Below are positions 8,955 through 17,379 of a stretch of DNA of 64,000 nt, piece after piece. Source of the DNA: Paraburkholderia sp. UYCP14C (GTDB lineage Bacteria; Pseudomonadota; Gammaproteobacteria; Burkholderiales; Burkholderiaceae). The stretch's first letter is position 1. Every line of letters begins with the position of its first letter. Under the pieces are notes generated by a model. That model saw nothing but the letters and a program-made list of their open reading frames with translations, made no database searches and was not told the origin of the DNA. The DNA is taken from the NCBI RefSeq assembly GCF_004197395.1, contig NZ_SELS01000014.1, positions 62,001 to 126,000 of the forward strand, written 5' to 3'. The translations under genes and the position numbers were made by a program.

Positions 8955-10418
8955 TCAATTCTCTTCTTCGAGCCAGCAAGTGCCGTGCTGCGCGAGCATC
9001 GCGCTCGCCGCGGCCGGTCCCCAGGTGCCCGCCGCGTACGGCTTGGGCGGCTTGGTCGAGACCTGCCATTCGTTCAGGATAGGCTCGACCCAGCGCCATG
9101 CGGCTTCCTGTTCGTCGCGCCGCACGAACAGCGCGAGACGCCCGTTGATCACGTCGAGCAGCAGGCGTTGATAGGCCTCCATCTGAGCTTCGCGGAAGAA
9201 CCGGTCGAACGCGAGATCGAGGTACACGCTCGCGAGGTTCATGCCCTCGCCGGGCTGCTTCGCGAGACAGTACAGCCGAATCGTCTCGTTCGGCTGCAGC
9301 CGGATCACGAGGCGGTTCGCACCCGCGCGCAGCGCCGATGCGCCGAGCGCCGAATGCGGCACCGCACGAAAATTCACGACGATCTCGGCGACGCGATCGG
9401 CGAGCCGCTTGCCGGTGCGCAGGAAAAACGGCACGCCGGCCCAGCGCCAGTTCTCGATCTCGACCTTCAGCGCGACGAAGGTCTCGGTGGAGCTATCCGG
9501 CTTCACGCCGTGCTCGGTCGCGTAGGCCGGCACCGCGTTACCGCGGATCACGCCCGAATGATACTGGCCGCGCACCGCGACCTTGCCGATTTCCTGCGGA
9601 TCGATCGGCTTGAGCGCGCGCAGCACGCGCAGCTTTTCGTCGCGCACCGAGTCGGAATCCATCGAGTGGGGCGGCTCCATCGCGACGATCGACAGCAGCT
9701 GCAGCAGGTGGTTCTGCACCATGTCGCGCAGCGCGCCGGTATTGTCGTAGAAATCGCCGCGCGCTTCGACGCCGAGCTCCTCGGCGATCGTGATCTGGAT
9801 GCTCTCGACCCACTCGCGGCGCCACAGCGGCTCGAAGAGCGCATTGCCGAAGCGCAGCGCGAGCAGGTTCTGCACCGGCTCCTTGCCGAGGTAATGGTCG
9901 ATCCGGTAGATCTGTTCTTCCGCGAAGATTTCGCCAACCGCATCATTAATTGCGTTCGACGACTTCAGGTCGTAGCCGAGCGGCTTTTCGAGCACGATGC
10001 GCGAGTTCTGGTTCAGACCCACCGCGGCGAGCGCATGGCAGATCGGCACGAACAGCGACGGACCCGTCGCCAGATAGAACACGCGGATGCCGGGCATCGG
10101 CTGGATCGCGTCGCGCAGCAGCGCGAAGTCGTCCGGATTGCCGAGATCGATCTTCACGAACTCGATGCGCGCAAGGAAGCTCGTCCATGCGGCTTCGTCG
10201 AGGCCGTTCTTCGACACATGCGGCTTGACGTGGCCGTCGACCCACTGCAGGTACTCGCCGCGATCCGCAATGTGTCGCGCGACCGCGACGATCTTGCCGC
10301 TGTCGGCGAGCATGCCGCCTGCGCGGTGCGCCTCGAACAGTGCGGGCAGGATCTTGCGCATCGACAGATCGCCAGTTCCGCCGAAGAGAACGAAGGTGAA
10401 GCTTGAGTCGGTATGCAT
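8955..10418 (-). CDS. zwf: Glucose-6-phosphate 1-dehydrogenase
   Basis: 487 residues from MHTDSSFTFVLFGGTGDLSMRK; the frame stays open to 10520, but this start gives the normal family length. The NADP-binding GGTGDLSMRKILPALF loop, the active-site RIDHYLGKEPVQN block (Lys and His for catalysis) and RTGKRLADRVAEIVVNF are all present. The enzyme oxidises glucose-6-phosphate to 6-phosphogluconolactone. First gene of the leftward unit zwf-pgl-glk/hexR, with 191 bases before pgl. Its promoter overlaps the HexR-type operator at 10524-10542, giving about 100 bases of 5' leader. Confidence 0.97.
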   Translation of the reverse strand: MHTDSSFTFVLFGGTGDLSMRKILPALFEAHRAGGMLADSGKIVAVARHIADRGEYLQWVDGHVKPHVSKNGLDEAAWTSFLARIEFVKIDLGNPDDFALLRDAIQPMPGIRVFYLATGPSLFVPICHALAAVGLNQNSRIVLEKPLGYDLKSSNAINDAVGEIFAEEQIYRIDHYLGKEPVQNLLALRFGNALFEPLWRREWVESIQITIAEELGVEARGDFYDNTGALRDMVQNHLLQLLSIVAMEPPHSMDSDSVRDEKLRVLRALKPIDPQEIGKVAVRGQYHSGVIRGNAVPAYATEHGVKPDSSTETFVALKVEIENWRWAGVPFFLRTGKRLADRVAEIVVNFRAVPHSALGASALRAGANRLVIRLQPNETIRLYCLAKQPGEGMNLASVYLDLAFDRFFREAQMEAYQRLLLDVINGRLALFVRRDEQEAAWRWVEPILNEWQVSTKPPKPYAAGTWGPAAASAMLAQHGTCWLEEEN

Positions 10419-10513
10419 GAGTCTCCGTCGATGTCCTGAAGGGCCGCCGCGCTGATCGGACGCTGCACGCGCAGCGACCCCGGAAGAGCGACCGTAGTCC
10501 GATAAAATATTTT

Positions 10514-10542
10514 TTGACACTGAATTGTAGTTTAACTACAAT
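10514..10542 (+). promoter_or_regulatory. Predicted sigma-70 promoter of the sugar ABC operon
   Basis: TTGACA (10514-10519, exact consensus) and TACAAT (10537-10542) with the ideal 17-base spacer. It points toward the sugar-binding protein gene, 480 bases downstream. The -10 hexamer and most of the spacer lie within the HexR-type palindrome, and it overlaps the zwf promoter on the other strand. Confidence 0.75.
10524..10542. promoter_or_regulatory. HexR-type operator
   Basis: ATTGTAGTTTAACTACAAT is a perfect inverted repeat of 9-bp arms around one T. Its core fits the TGTARTWWWAYTACA pattern reported for HexR in Proteobacteria. The regulator is encoded by the same operon, as the C-terminal half of the glucokinase fusion, so this should be an autoregulated switch for both glucose breakdown and uptake. 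Confidence 0.85.
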
Positions 10543-10551
10543 CCAAATCAA
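10524..10551 (-). promoter_or_regulatory. Predicted sigma-70 promoter of zwf
   Basis: On the minus strand TTGATT (10551-10546) and TACAAT (10529-10524) are separated by 16 bases, which would start transcription near 10517. The -10 element and most of the spacer are formed by the HexR-type palindrome, so a bound repressor would block polymerase. Confidence 0.65.
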
Positions 10552-11021
10552 GAGGTAGCGTTAATTCGATGAAAAAAGCGTGCGGTGGAGAGAAAGAATG
10601 CACGCGTTTTGCGAATCGGCGGGCGTCCCCGGCATGCTAACGAACAAAGGGACAACGCCTTCCGGTACGCGCCAGCAGGGTGCCGGCGGACCTTACGGAA
10701 AGTCGGGGAGTCGACGGGCTTGGCGGGTCGTTGCCCGCGTGGCTGACGTCAGGCTGGCGTCGGGTTGGTGTATGAGGTACCTCGAGTCTGCCGCGCGATG
10801 CGGGCAGGCAAAAATCAAAAGAGGAGACATTCAGTTGCATCCCGAACCACTCACCTCTTGAGCGACCAGCGGCCGGACACCGGTCCGCCGGCACATGCCT
10901 TCGCGCATGCGCCCGACCGTGCTCGATCGCCCAGTGTTTTGCCTGTTTGAACCAACCACAGCACCCTGGCGACATCAGGGGCCATTCGTTTTTTTGTTCA
11001 GGTGTCTGGAGGAGATAAGCA
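10543..11021 (+). other. Long untranslated leader of the sugar ABC operon
   Basis: About 480 bases separate the predicted promoter from the first importer gene. An open frame covers part of it (10580-10861) but has no recognisable domain and no ribosome site at its first codons, so it is not called. Near its end is a possible 8-codon reading frame starting with TTG at 10835 behind GAGGAG, enclosed by the 6-bp repeat AAGAGG / CCTCTT (10819-10824, 10854-10859). No convincing terminator or known riboswitch was recognised. Confidence 0.4.
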
Positions 11022-12269
11022 ATGAAATTTCGCGCGATCATGGGCGCTCTGTGCGCTGCGGGTCTGATGTGTGGCGTGTCGGCCGTACAGGCCGCCGAGT
11101 CGGTCGAAGTGCTGCACTGGTGGACTTCGGGCGGCGAATCCAAGGCCGTCGGCGTCCTCAAGGACGACATGACGAAGCAGGGCTACACGTGGAAGGACTT
11201 CGCGGTTGCGGGCGGCGCCGGCGCGGCTGCCATGACGGCACTGAAGACGCAGGTGATCTCGGGCAACGCACCGAGCGCCGCGCAGATCAAGGGTCCGCTG
11301 ATCCAGGACTGGGCTTCGCAGGGCGTGTTGGTGCCGATCGATCCGGTCGCGGGCGACTGGAAGAAGAACCTCCCGCCGCAAATCGACAAGATCATGCAAG
11401 CGGACGGCCACTATGTTGGCGCGCCGTTTTCGGTGCATCGCGTGAACTGGCTGTACATCAACAAGGCAGCGCTGGACAAGGCAGGCGGCAAGGTGCCGAC
11501 CACGTGGGCTGAGTTCTTCGCGGTGGCCGACAAGATGAAGGCCGCGGGCATCCAGCCGATCGCGATGGGTGGCCAGCCGTGGCAAGACCTGACGCTGTGG
11601 GAAGACGTGGTGCTGTCGGAAGGCGCGGACTTCTACAAGAAGGCGCTCGTCGACCTCGACGAGAAGACGCTGACCTCCGAGAAGATGGTTCAGGTGTTCG
11701 ACACGGTCCGCAAGATCCAGGGCTATTTCGACGCGGGCCGCACGGGCCGTGACTGGAACCTCGCCACGGCGATGGTCATCAACGGCAAGGCCGGCATGCA
11801 GTTCATGGGCGACTGGGCGAAGGGCGAATTCACCAACGCCGGCAAGAAGTCGGGCGCGGACTACATCTGCGCGGTGGTGCCGCAAACGGACAAGGCCTAC
11901 ACGTTCAACGTCGACTCGTTCGTGTTCTTCCAGCAGAAGGGCCAGAAGGCCGCGACGCCGGGTCAGCTCGCGCTCGCGAAGACGATCATGTCGCCGGAGT
12001 TCCAGGAGCAGTTCAGCCTGTACAAGGGCTCGATCCCGGTGCGTCTCGGCGTGTCGATGGACAAGTTCGACGACTGCGCGAAGAAGTCGTACGCGGATGA
12101 GCAGGTCGCGATCAAGGCCGGCGGTTATGTGCCGTCGCTCGCTCACGGCATGGCTCAGCCGGATGCCGCGGCAGGCGCGATCTCCGACGTCGTCACGAAG
12201 TTCATGAACTCGCAGGAAGATTCGAAGACCGCGGTTCAGGCTCTCGCGAAGGCAGCGAAGACCAAGTAA
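11022..12269 (+). CDS. gtsA: Sugar (glucose/mannose-type) ABC transporter substrate-binding protein
   Basis: 415 residues with a clear Sec signal peptide ending VQAAES. The mature protein begins with VEVLHWWTSGGESKAV, typical of family 1 solute-binding proteins for sugars, and contains the NAPSAAQIKGPLIQDWASQG and MGGQPWQDLTLWEDVVLS blocks seen in glucose/mannose-binding proteins of the Pseudomonas GtsA type. It acts in the periplasm and delivers sugar to the permease pair encoded next. GGAGGAG lies 8 bases before the start. Location opposite zwf and glk-hexR and under the shared HexR-type operator supports glucose as the substrate, which is inference. The gene symbol is given by analogy. Confidence 0.9.
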   Translation: MKFRAIMGALCAAGLMCGVSAVQAAESVEVLHWWTSGGESKAVGVLKDDMTKQGYTWKDFAVAGGAGAAAMTALKTQVISGNAPSAAQIKGPLIQDWASQGVLVPIDPVAGDWKKNLPPQIDKIMQADGHYVGAPFSVHRVNWLYINKAALDKAGGKVPTTWAEFFAVADKMKAAGIQPIAMGGQPWQDLTLWEDVVLSEGADFYKKALVDLDEKTLTSEKMVQVFDTVRKIQGYFDAGRTGRDWNLATAMVINGKAGMQFMGDWAKGEFTNAGKKSGADYICAVVPQTDKAYTFNVDSFVFFQQKGQKAATPGQLALAKTIMSPEFQEQFSLYKGSIPVRLGVSMDKFDDCAKKSYADEQVAIKAGGYVPSLAHGMAQPDAAAGAISDVVTKFMNSQEDSKTAVQALAKAAKTK

Positions 12270-12487
12270 GCGTAGGAAAGAAGCGTTGCGCCCGGCCGCT
12301 TGCATCTGAAGCACCGGGCGCGCCCTTCGGGCCGGGTCGGGTCGGACCTCGAGCTGCTGTCGTTCGAGAGCGCAGTCCGGTGTCACGCGGCTCACCCTGG
12401 TTTCATGGAGTCACACCCCGGCCGTCGCGGTCCCGCGCCATCAGCGCATGGGCATCCCGGCGGTACAGTTTCAGCAGGAGTCGAGTA

Positions 12488-13426
12488 GTGACTGCTTCCA
12501 TCAGCGGGAACGGGAAAACGGCCACCGTCACCCGCCGCACGTCGCCCATGGCGGCCCTTGCCGATCGCTATATTCCGAAGCTGGTGCTCGCACCCAGCGT
12601 CGTGATCAGCCTGATCTTCGTGTATGGCTTTATTGGAATCACCGGCTATCTGTCGCTGTCTACTTCGCGGCTGATGCCTCGTTGGGAGTTCGCGGGTCTC
12701 GACCGCTATCGCGAGCTGTTCGAAAACGACGTGTTCTGGACCTCGGCCGCGAATCTCGGTTGGTTCGGCATTCCGTTCATCGCCATCTGTATCGGCCTCG
12801 GCCTGTTCCTCGCGATCCTGCTCGATCAGCAGATCCGCAACGAAGGCGCGCTGCGTGCCGTGTTCCTGTATCCGATGGCGCTGTCGTTCATCGTGACCGG
12901 CACCGCGTGGCAATGGATTCTGACGCCGAGCATCGGCATCGAGAAGGTGTTTCACGACTGGGGCTGGACGAGCTTCTCGTTCAACTGGCTCGGCGACCCG
13001 GACAAGGCGATCTTCTGTATCGTGATCGCGGCGGTCTGGCAGTCCACCGGCTTCGTGATGGCGCTGTTCCTCGCCGGTCTGCGCGGCGTCGACGGCGAAA
13101 TCTTCAAGGCCGCGCAGATGGACGGCGCGGGCTTGCCCACCATCTATCGCAAGATCGTGATTCCGAGCATGCGGCCGGTGTTCTTCTCCGTGCTGCTGAT
13201 TCTTTGCCACATCACCATCAAGACCTTCGACCTGGTCGTCGCGCTGACCGCCGGCGGTCCGGGCACGTCGTCGTCGCTGCCGGCCATCTTCATGTACACG
13301 TTTTCGTTCAATCGCGGGCAACTCGGTGTCGGCGCGGCATCGTCGATCATGATGCTCGCCACCGTGGTGGCCGTGCTCGTGCCGCTGATGTATCTGGAAT
13401 CGAGGAGCACCCGCAATGCAGCCTAA
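12488..13426 (+). CDS. gtsB: Sugar ABC transporter permease (first)
   Basis: 312 residues starting at GTG 12488, seven bases after AGGAG; earlier in-frame starts have no such site. It has six hydrophobic helices and the permease EAA loop (FKAAQMDGAGLPTIYRKIVIPSM) that contacts the ATPase. It pairs with the following permease in the inner membrane. 218 bases separate it from the binding protein gene, without a recognised terminator. The 3' end overlaps the next gene by 11 bases, so the two permeases are translationally coupled and made in equal amounts. Confidence 0.93.
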   Translation: MTASISGNGKTATVTRRTSPMAALADRYIPKLVLAPSVVISLIFVYGFIGITGYLSLSTSRLMPRWEFAGLDRYRELFENDVFWTSAANLGWFGIPFIAICIGLGLFLAILLDQQIRNEGALRAVFLYPMALSFIVTGTAWQWILTPSIGIEKVFHDWGWTSFSFNWLGDPDKAIFCIVIAAVWQSTGFVMALFLAGLRGVDGEIFKAAQMDGAGLPTIYRKIVIPSMRPVFFSVLLILCHITIKTFDLVVALTAGGPGTSSSLPAIFMYTFSFNRGQLGVGAASSIMMLATVVAVLVPLMYLESRSTRNAA

Positions 13427-14273
13427 GATGACGATTAGCCGTGCCGTCATTTACGCGGCCCTGGTTCTGTTCGCCCTGTACTTCCTGTTCCCGCTGTACG
13501 TGATGCTGTCGACGTCGTTCAAGGACATCGACCAGCTGCGCACCGGCAACCTGCTGACGCCGCCGACGAGCTGGAGCTTCGCGCCGTGGATCAAGGCGTG
13601 GAGCGGCGCGTGTACGGGGGTGCGTTGCGACGGCATGCAGCCGTTCTTCATGAACTCGGTGCGCATGGTGATTCCCGCCGTGCTGATCTCGTCGATCATC
13701 GGCGCGTTCAACGGCTACGTGCTCACGCACTGGCGGTTCCGTGGCGCCGATCCGATCTTCACGATGCTGCTGGTCGGCTGCTTCATTCCGTTCCAGGCGA
13801 TCCTGCTGCCGATGGCGCGCCTCGAAGGCATGCTCGGCCTGTCGAACACGACGAGCGGCCTCGTGCTCGTGCACGTGATCTACGGTATCGCGTTCACCAC
13901 GATGTTCTTCCGCAACTTCTACGTGAGCGTGCCGGCTGAACTCGTGAAGGCCGCGCGTATCGACGGCGCGGGTTTCTTCACGATCTTCACGAAGATCCTG
14001 CTGCCGGTGTCGCTGCCTATTTTCATGGTGTGCCTGATCTGGCAATTCACGCAGATCTGGAACGACTTCCTGTTCGGTATCGTGTTCTCCGGCGTCGATT
14101 CGATGCCGATCACCGTGGCGCTGAACAATCTCGTGAACACCTCGACCGGCGTGAAGGAATACAACGTGGACATGGCCGGCGCGATCATCGCGGCGCTGCC
14201 CACGCTGCTCGTCTACATCATCGCCGGACGTTACTTCGTGCGCGGCCTGACCGCGGGCGCGGTGAAGGGCTAA
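13416..14273 (+). CDS. gtsC: Sugar ABC transporter permease (second)
   Basis: 285 residues, CUT1-type inner-membrane permease. N-terminal helix VIYAALVLFALYFLFPLYVMLSTSFKD, then four further helices and the EAA loop VPAELVKAARIDGAGFFTIFTKILLPVSLPI. Start ATG lies inside the end of the previous permease gene (CGAGGAGCACCCGCA upstream supplies a ribosome site). Together with the previous gene it forms the heterodimeric channel. A CTGVRCDG insert around residues 63-71 resembles the short periplasmic loop seen in GtsC-type permeases. Confidence 0.93.
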   Translation: MQPKMTISRAVIYAALVLFALYFLFPLYVMLSTSFKDIDQLRTGNLLTPPTSWSFAPWIKAWSGACTGVRCDGMQPFFMNSVRMVIPAVLISSIIGAFNGYVLTHWRFRGADPIFTMLLVGCFIPFQAILLPMARLEGMLGLSNTTSGLVLVHVIYGIAFTTMFFRNFYVSVPAELVKAARIDGAGFFTIFTKILLPVSLPIFMVCLIWQFTQIWNDFLFGIVFSGVDSMPITVALNNLVNTSTGVKEYNVDMAGAIIAALPTLLVYIIAGRYFVRGLTAGAVKG

Positions 14274-14366
14274 ATCATCGTGGAGCGACGGCGGTGCGCC
14301 GAACCCGTGCCGCCGTCGCCTGACAAGACGTTTTCAAGCAGTACCAGAGACAAGAGGATTCACAGC

Positions 14367-15482
14367 ATGGCAAGCCTTTCCATCCGTGACGTGTACAAGA
14401 CCTACCCGAACGGGGTGCCGGTTCTGAAGGGTGTCAACATCGACATCGAAGACGGCCAGTTCCTGATTCTGGTTGGCGGCTCGGGCTGCGGTAAGTCGAC
14501 GCTGCTCAACATGATTGCCGGTCTCGAAACCGTGACCAAGGGCGAGATCCAGATCGACGGCAAGACGGTGAACAACCTGTCGCCGAAAGATCGCGACATC
14601 GCGATGGTGTTCCAGTCGTACGCGCTTTATCCGTCGATGACGGTGCGCGAGAACATCTCGTTCGGCCTGAACATCCGCAAGGTGCCGAAGCAGGAGCAGA
14701 CGCAGATCGTCGATCGCGTGTCGAACACGCTGCAGATCACGCATCTGCTCGACCGCAAGCCGGGTCAGCTGTCGGGCGGCCAGCGTCAGCGCGTCGCGAT
14801 GGGCCGCGCGCTCGCGCGCGATCCGGTGATGTTCCTGTTCGACGAGCCGCTGTCGAACCTCGACGCGAAGCTGCGCATCGAGATGCGTTCGGAAATCAAG
14901 CTGCTGCATCAGCGCCTCGGCACCACGATCGTCTACGTGACGCACGACCAGATCGAAGCGATGACGCTCGGCGACCGCATCGCGGTGATGAAGGACGGCA
15001 TCGTGCAGCAGTTCGGCGCTCCGCAGGAGATCTACGACTCGCCGTCGAACCTGTTCGTCGCGGGCTTCATCGGCGCGCCGCCGATGAACTTCATCGAAGG
15101 CAAGCTGGTCGAGCAGGGCTCGGGCGTCGGCATCGAACTCGATACGGGCGTCGCGCGTAAGGTGCTGGTGCTGCCGTTCGAGTCGGCAAAGGTGCGCTCG
15201 CACGTCGGCAACAACGTGATTCTCGGCCTGCGTCCGGAGCGCATCACCGACGCGCGCGGCGCGCACGGCGACGACTCGAAGCTGCAGCCGGTCGAAGTGA
15301 AGGTCGACGTGATCGAGCCGACCGGCCCGGATACGCTGGTGTTCGCGCAGATCAACGGCAAGCGCGTGGTGAGCCGCGTGCACCCGGCGTCGAACCCGCA
15401 ACCGGAGAAGAATACGACGCTGCTGTTCGATACGTCGAAGGCGGTGCTGTTCGATCCGGCCAATGAAGAGCGGATTGCGTAA
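14367..15482 (+). CDS. gtsD: Sugar ABC transporter ATPase (UgpC/MalK type)
   Basis: 371 residues from ATG 14367, nine bases after AGAGGATT. Walker A GGSGCGKST, Q-loop MVFQSYALYPSMTV, signature LSGGQRQRVAMGRAL, Walker B VMFLFDEPLSNLD and the switch His (YVTHDQIEAMTLGDR) are all intact. The C-terminal third (about 240-371) is the MalK-like regulatory OB-fold region with GLRPERITD. It powers the importer of the two preceding permeases. Such ATPases are sometimes shared between several sugar importers. Last gene of the operon; a strong terminator follows 24 bases after the stop. Confidence 0.95.
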   Translation: MASLSIRDVYKTYPNGVPVLKGVNIDIEDGQFLILVGGSGCGKSTLLNMIAGLETVTKGEIQIDGKTVNNLSPKDRDIAMVFQSYALYPSMTVRENISFGLNIRKVPKQEQTQIVDRVSNTLQITHLLDRKPGQLSGGQRQRVAMGRALARDPVMFLFDEPLSNLDAKLRIEMRSEIKLLHQRLGTTIVYVTHDQIEAMTLGDRIAVMKDGIVQQFGAPQEIYDSPSNLFVAGFIGAPPMNFIEGKLVEQGSGVGIELDTGVARKVLVLPFESAKVRSHVGNNVILGLRPERITDARGAHGDDSKLQPVEVKVDVIEPTGPDTLVFAQINGKRVVSRVHPASNPQPEKNTTLLFDTSKAVLFDPANEERIA

Positions 15483-15506
15483 GCGCTGAATCCGTCGTTA
15501 AAGAAA

Positions 15507-15547
15507 AGCCCCATGCGTTGTATTGCGCATGGGGCTTCTGGTTTTTT
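15507..15547. terminator. Bidirectional terminator between the sugar operon and lysR
   Basis: 12-bp perfect stem AAGCCCCATGCG / CGCATGGGGCTT (15507-15518, 15527-15538), followed on the plus strand by CTGGTTTTTT and on the minus strand by TTCTTT. It can stop both convergent transcripts. Confidence 0.92.
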
Positions 15548-15554
15548 GCAGCCG

Positions 15555-16475
15555 TTACGCCGACTCGCGCAAGCGCAAATCCGGATTGCTGTGCGCGAGC
15601 TCGCTGACCCAGTCGATGAAGGCGCGCAGCCGCGAACTCAGATTGCGGCGATGTGCGTACAGGATCGACAGCGGCGTGCCGGGGCTCGGGTAGTTGCCGA
15701 GAATCTCCGTGAGCGCGCCTTGCTCGATCAGCTCGGCGACCATGAAGCGCGACGGCTGGATGATGCCGTGGCCCAGCACGCCCGCGCTGATGTACACCGA
15801 GCCGTCGTTGACGGCGAGCGTGCTATCCATCGCGACGCGCTCGATTTCGCCGCCCACTTCGAATTCGAACGGGAAGGTACGGCCGCTGCGCGCGGACACG
15901 TAGTTGACCGCGCGATGCTTGCCGAGCTCCTCCAGGGTGGTCGGCGTGCCGAACTTCTGCAGATACGCGGGCGATGCGCACGTGACGATGCGCGCAAGTC
16001 CGATGCGCTTCGCGACGAGACTCGATTCGTCGAGCGTGCCCATGCGGATCACGCAATCGACGCCGTCCTGGATCAGATCGATGTTGCGATCCGCGAGACC
16101 GAGGCGTACGTCGATCGCCGGGTATTGCTCGTAGAAGTCGTCGAGCGCGGGCAGCAGCAGCGCGCGCGCGAGCGTGCCGGACGTATCGACGCGGATCGTG
16201 CCGGCGGGATTCTCGCGCTTGTTCGACAGCGACGACTCGGCATCGGCGACCTCGGCGAGAATGCGCACGCAGCGCTCGTAGAACGCCGCGCCGTCTTCGG
16301 TCACGCTGACCTGACGCGTGGAGCGGTTCAAGAGCCGCACGCCGACGTGTTCCTCGAGCGCCTGGATCGTGCGGCTCACTTTCGCGCGCGGCAGATCGAG
16401 CGATTCCGAAACCTTGGTGAAGCTGTTTGCTTCTACCACGCGCGTGAAGATCTCCATCGCTTCGAAACGGTCCAT
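15555..16475 (-). CDS. LysR-family transcriptional regulator
   Basis: 306 residues, normal length. Winged helix-turn-helix at 1-60 (FTRVVEANSFTKVSESLDLPRAKVSRTIQALEEHVG split over the recognition helix) and a substrate-binding domain with VRLGLADRNIDLIQDGVDCVIRMG, the pattern of the large LysR subgroup that often controls nearby oxidoreductase or efflux genes. Its likely divergent partner is not obvious: the next gene upstream, a glutathione transferase, points the same way. The target and inducer are unknown. It converges on the sugar operon and shares the terminator. Confidence 0.93.
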   Translation of the reverse strand: MDRFEAMEIFTRVVEANSFTKVSESLDLPRAKVSRTIQALEEHVGVRLLNRSTRQVSVTEDGAAFYERCVRILAEVADAESSLSNKRENPAGTIRVDTSGTLARALLLPALDDFYEQYPAIDVRLGLADRNIDLIQDGVDCVIRMGTLDESSLVAKRIGLARIVTCASPAYLQKFGTPTTLEELGKHRAVNYVSARSGRTFPFEFEVGGEIERVAMDSTLAVNDGSVYISAGVLGHGIIQPSRFMVAELIEQGALTEILGNYPSPGTPLSILYAHRRNLSSRLRAFIDWVSELAHSNPDLRLRESA

Positions 16476-16605
16476 GGGGGGCCTTGTGGGTGGTGAGCCG
16501 AAAGATGAGCGGGACAGGCTTGCGACATGACAGGAAGTCTACAGGCAGCAAAACAGGTTGTCTGCCGGGCCTCGTGCGCGCGCATCCGCCACCGCCGTTC
16601 GTGGC

Positions 16606-17265
16606 TCAATCGCGGTCCGGCGCGCCCAGCGGAAACAGCGGCCGATACGGCCGCGCCTCGTCGACCGCGCGTGCGAACGACGGCCGCGCGAGCAGCCGCT
16701 GCCGGTACGCGCGCACCTGCGCGAACGCGGGGGCGATCGGATGCGTCCAGTCGGCGTAGAACAGGAACGGGGCGGCGCCGCAGTCGGCGAGGCTGAAGCT
16801 GTCGCCGGCGGCCCATTCGCGCTCGGCCATGCGGCGCTCGAGCCATGCGTAGGAGGTGTCGAGCATGGCGCGCGCATCGGCGACGCCGCGCGTGTCGCGC
16901 TCGGCTTCGGGGCGCAGGCTGTCGAAGACGATCTTCTGCTGCGGCGTCGAAATGTAGTTGTCGAAGAAGCGGTCCATCATGCGCACGTCGAGCGCGGCGC
17001 GCGGATCGGTCGGCAGCAGCGCGACGGGCCCCGGATAGTGCAGGCCCAGATATTCGATGATGATGCTCGCCTCGGGCACCGTGCGCTCGCCGTCGACGAG
17101 CACCGGAAAGCGCCTGATCGGCCATAGCGCGGCGAATTCGGCCATGACCTTCGGGTCGTCGTGCGCGAGCACGCGCATCTCGAACGGCGTGCCGTTTTCG
17201 TACAGCGCGGTCAGGGCCTTCTGGCAGTAAGACGAGAACGGGTGGGCATAAAGCTTCAGGGCCAT
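16606..17265 (-). CDS. Glutathione S-transferase family protein
   Basis: 219 residues starting MALKLYAHPFSSYCQKALTALYENG; an ATG at this point is preferred over one nine codons... upstream because the family begins with this strand. The N-terminal thioredoxin-like domain carries the SSYCQK active region and the glutathione-binding VPEASIIIEYL motif; the C-terminal all-helical domain (about 90-205) includes AGDSFSLADCGAAPFLFYADW. It would conjugate glutathione to electrophiles in the cytoplasm, but the substrate is unknown. It is followed 130 bases later by lysR in the same direction. Confidence 0.92.
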   Translation of the reverse strand: MALKLYAHPFSSYCQKALTALYENGTPFEMRVLAHDDPKVMAEFAALWPIRRFPVLVDGERTVPEASIIIEYLGLHYPGPVALLPTDPRAALDVRMMDRFFDNYISTPQQKIVFDSLRPEAERDTRGVADARAMLDTSYAWLERRMAEREWAAGDSFSLADCGAAPFLFYADWTHPIAPAFAQVRAYRQRLLARPSFARAVDEARPYRPLFPLGAPDRD

Positions 17266-17379
17266 CGTGATCACCTTTGACGGTTGCACAGCACGAATGC
17301 ACGGTGACGACGATGGCCACCGCGCGACGGCCAGGCTGGCCGTTTACCCCACGACGAACGACGGCCGCGTAAATCGACC

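Noticed and set aside
10580-10861. Open frame in the sugar operon leader
   Set aside because: No ribosome site at its first start, no domain and non-coding-like composition; treated as leader.
10974-11005. Attenuator before the sugar-binding protein gene
   Set aside because: The CCCTG / CAGGG stem is only 5 bp and the T-run begins eight bases too late.
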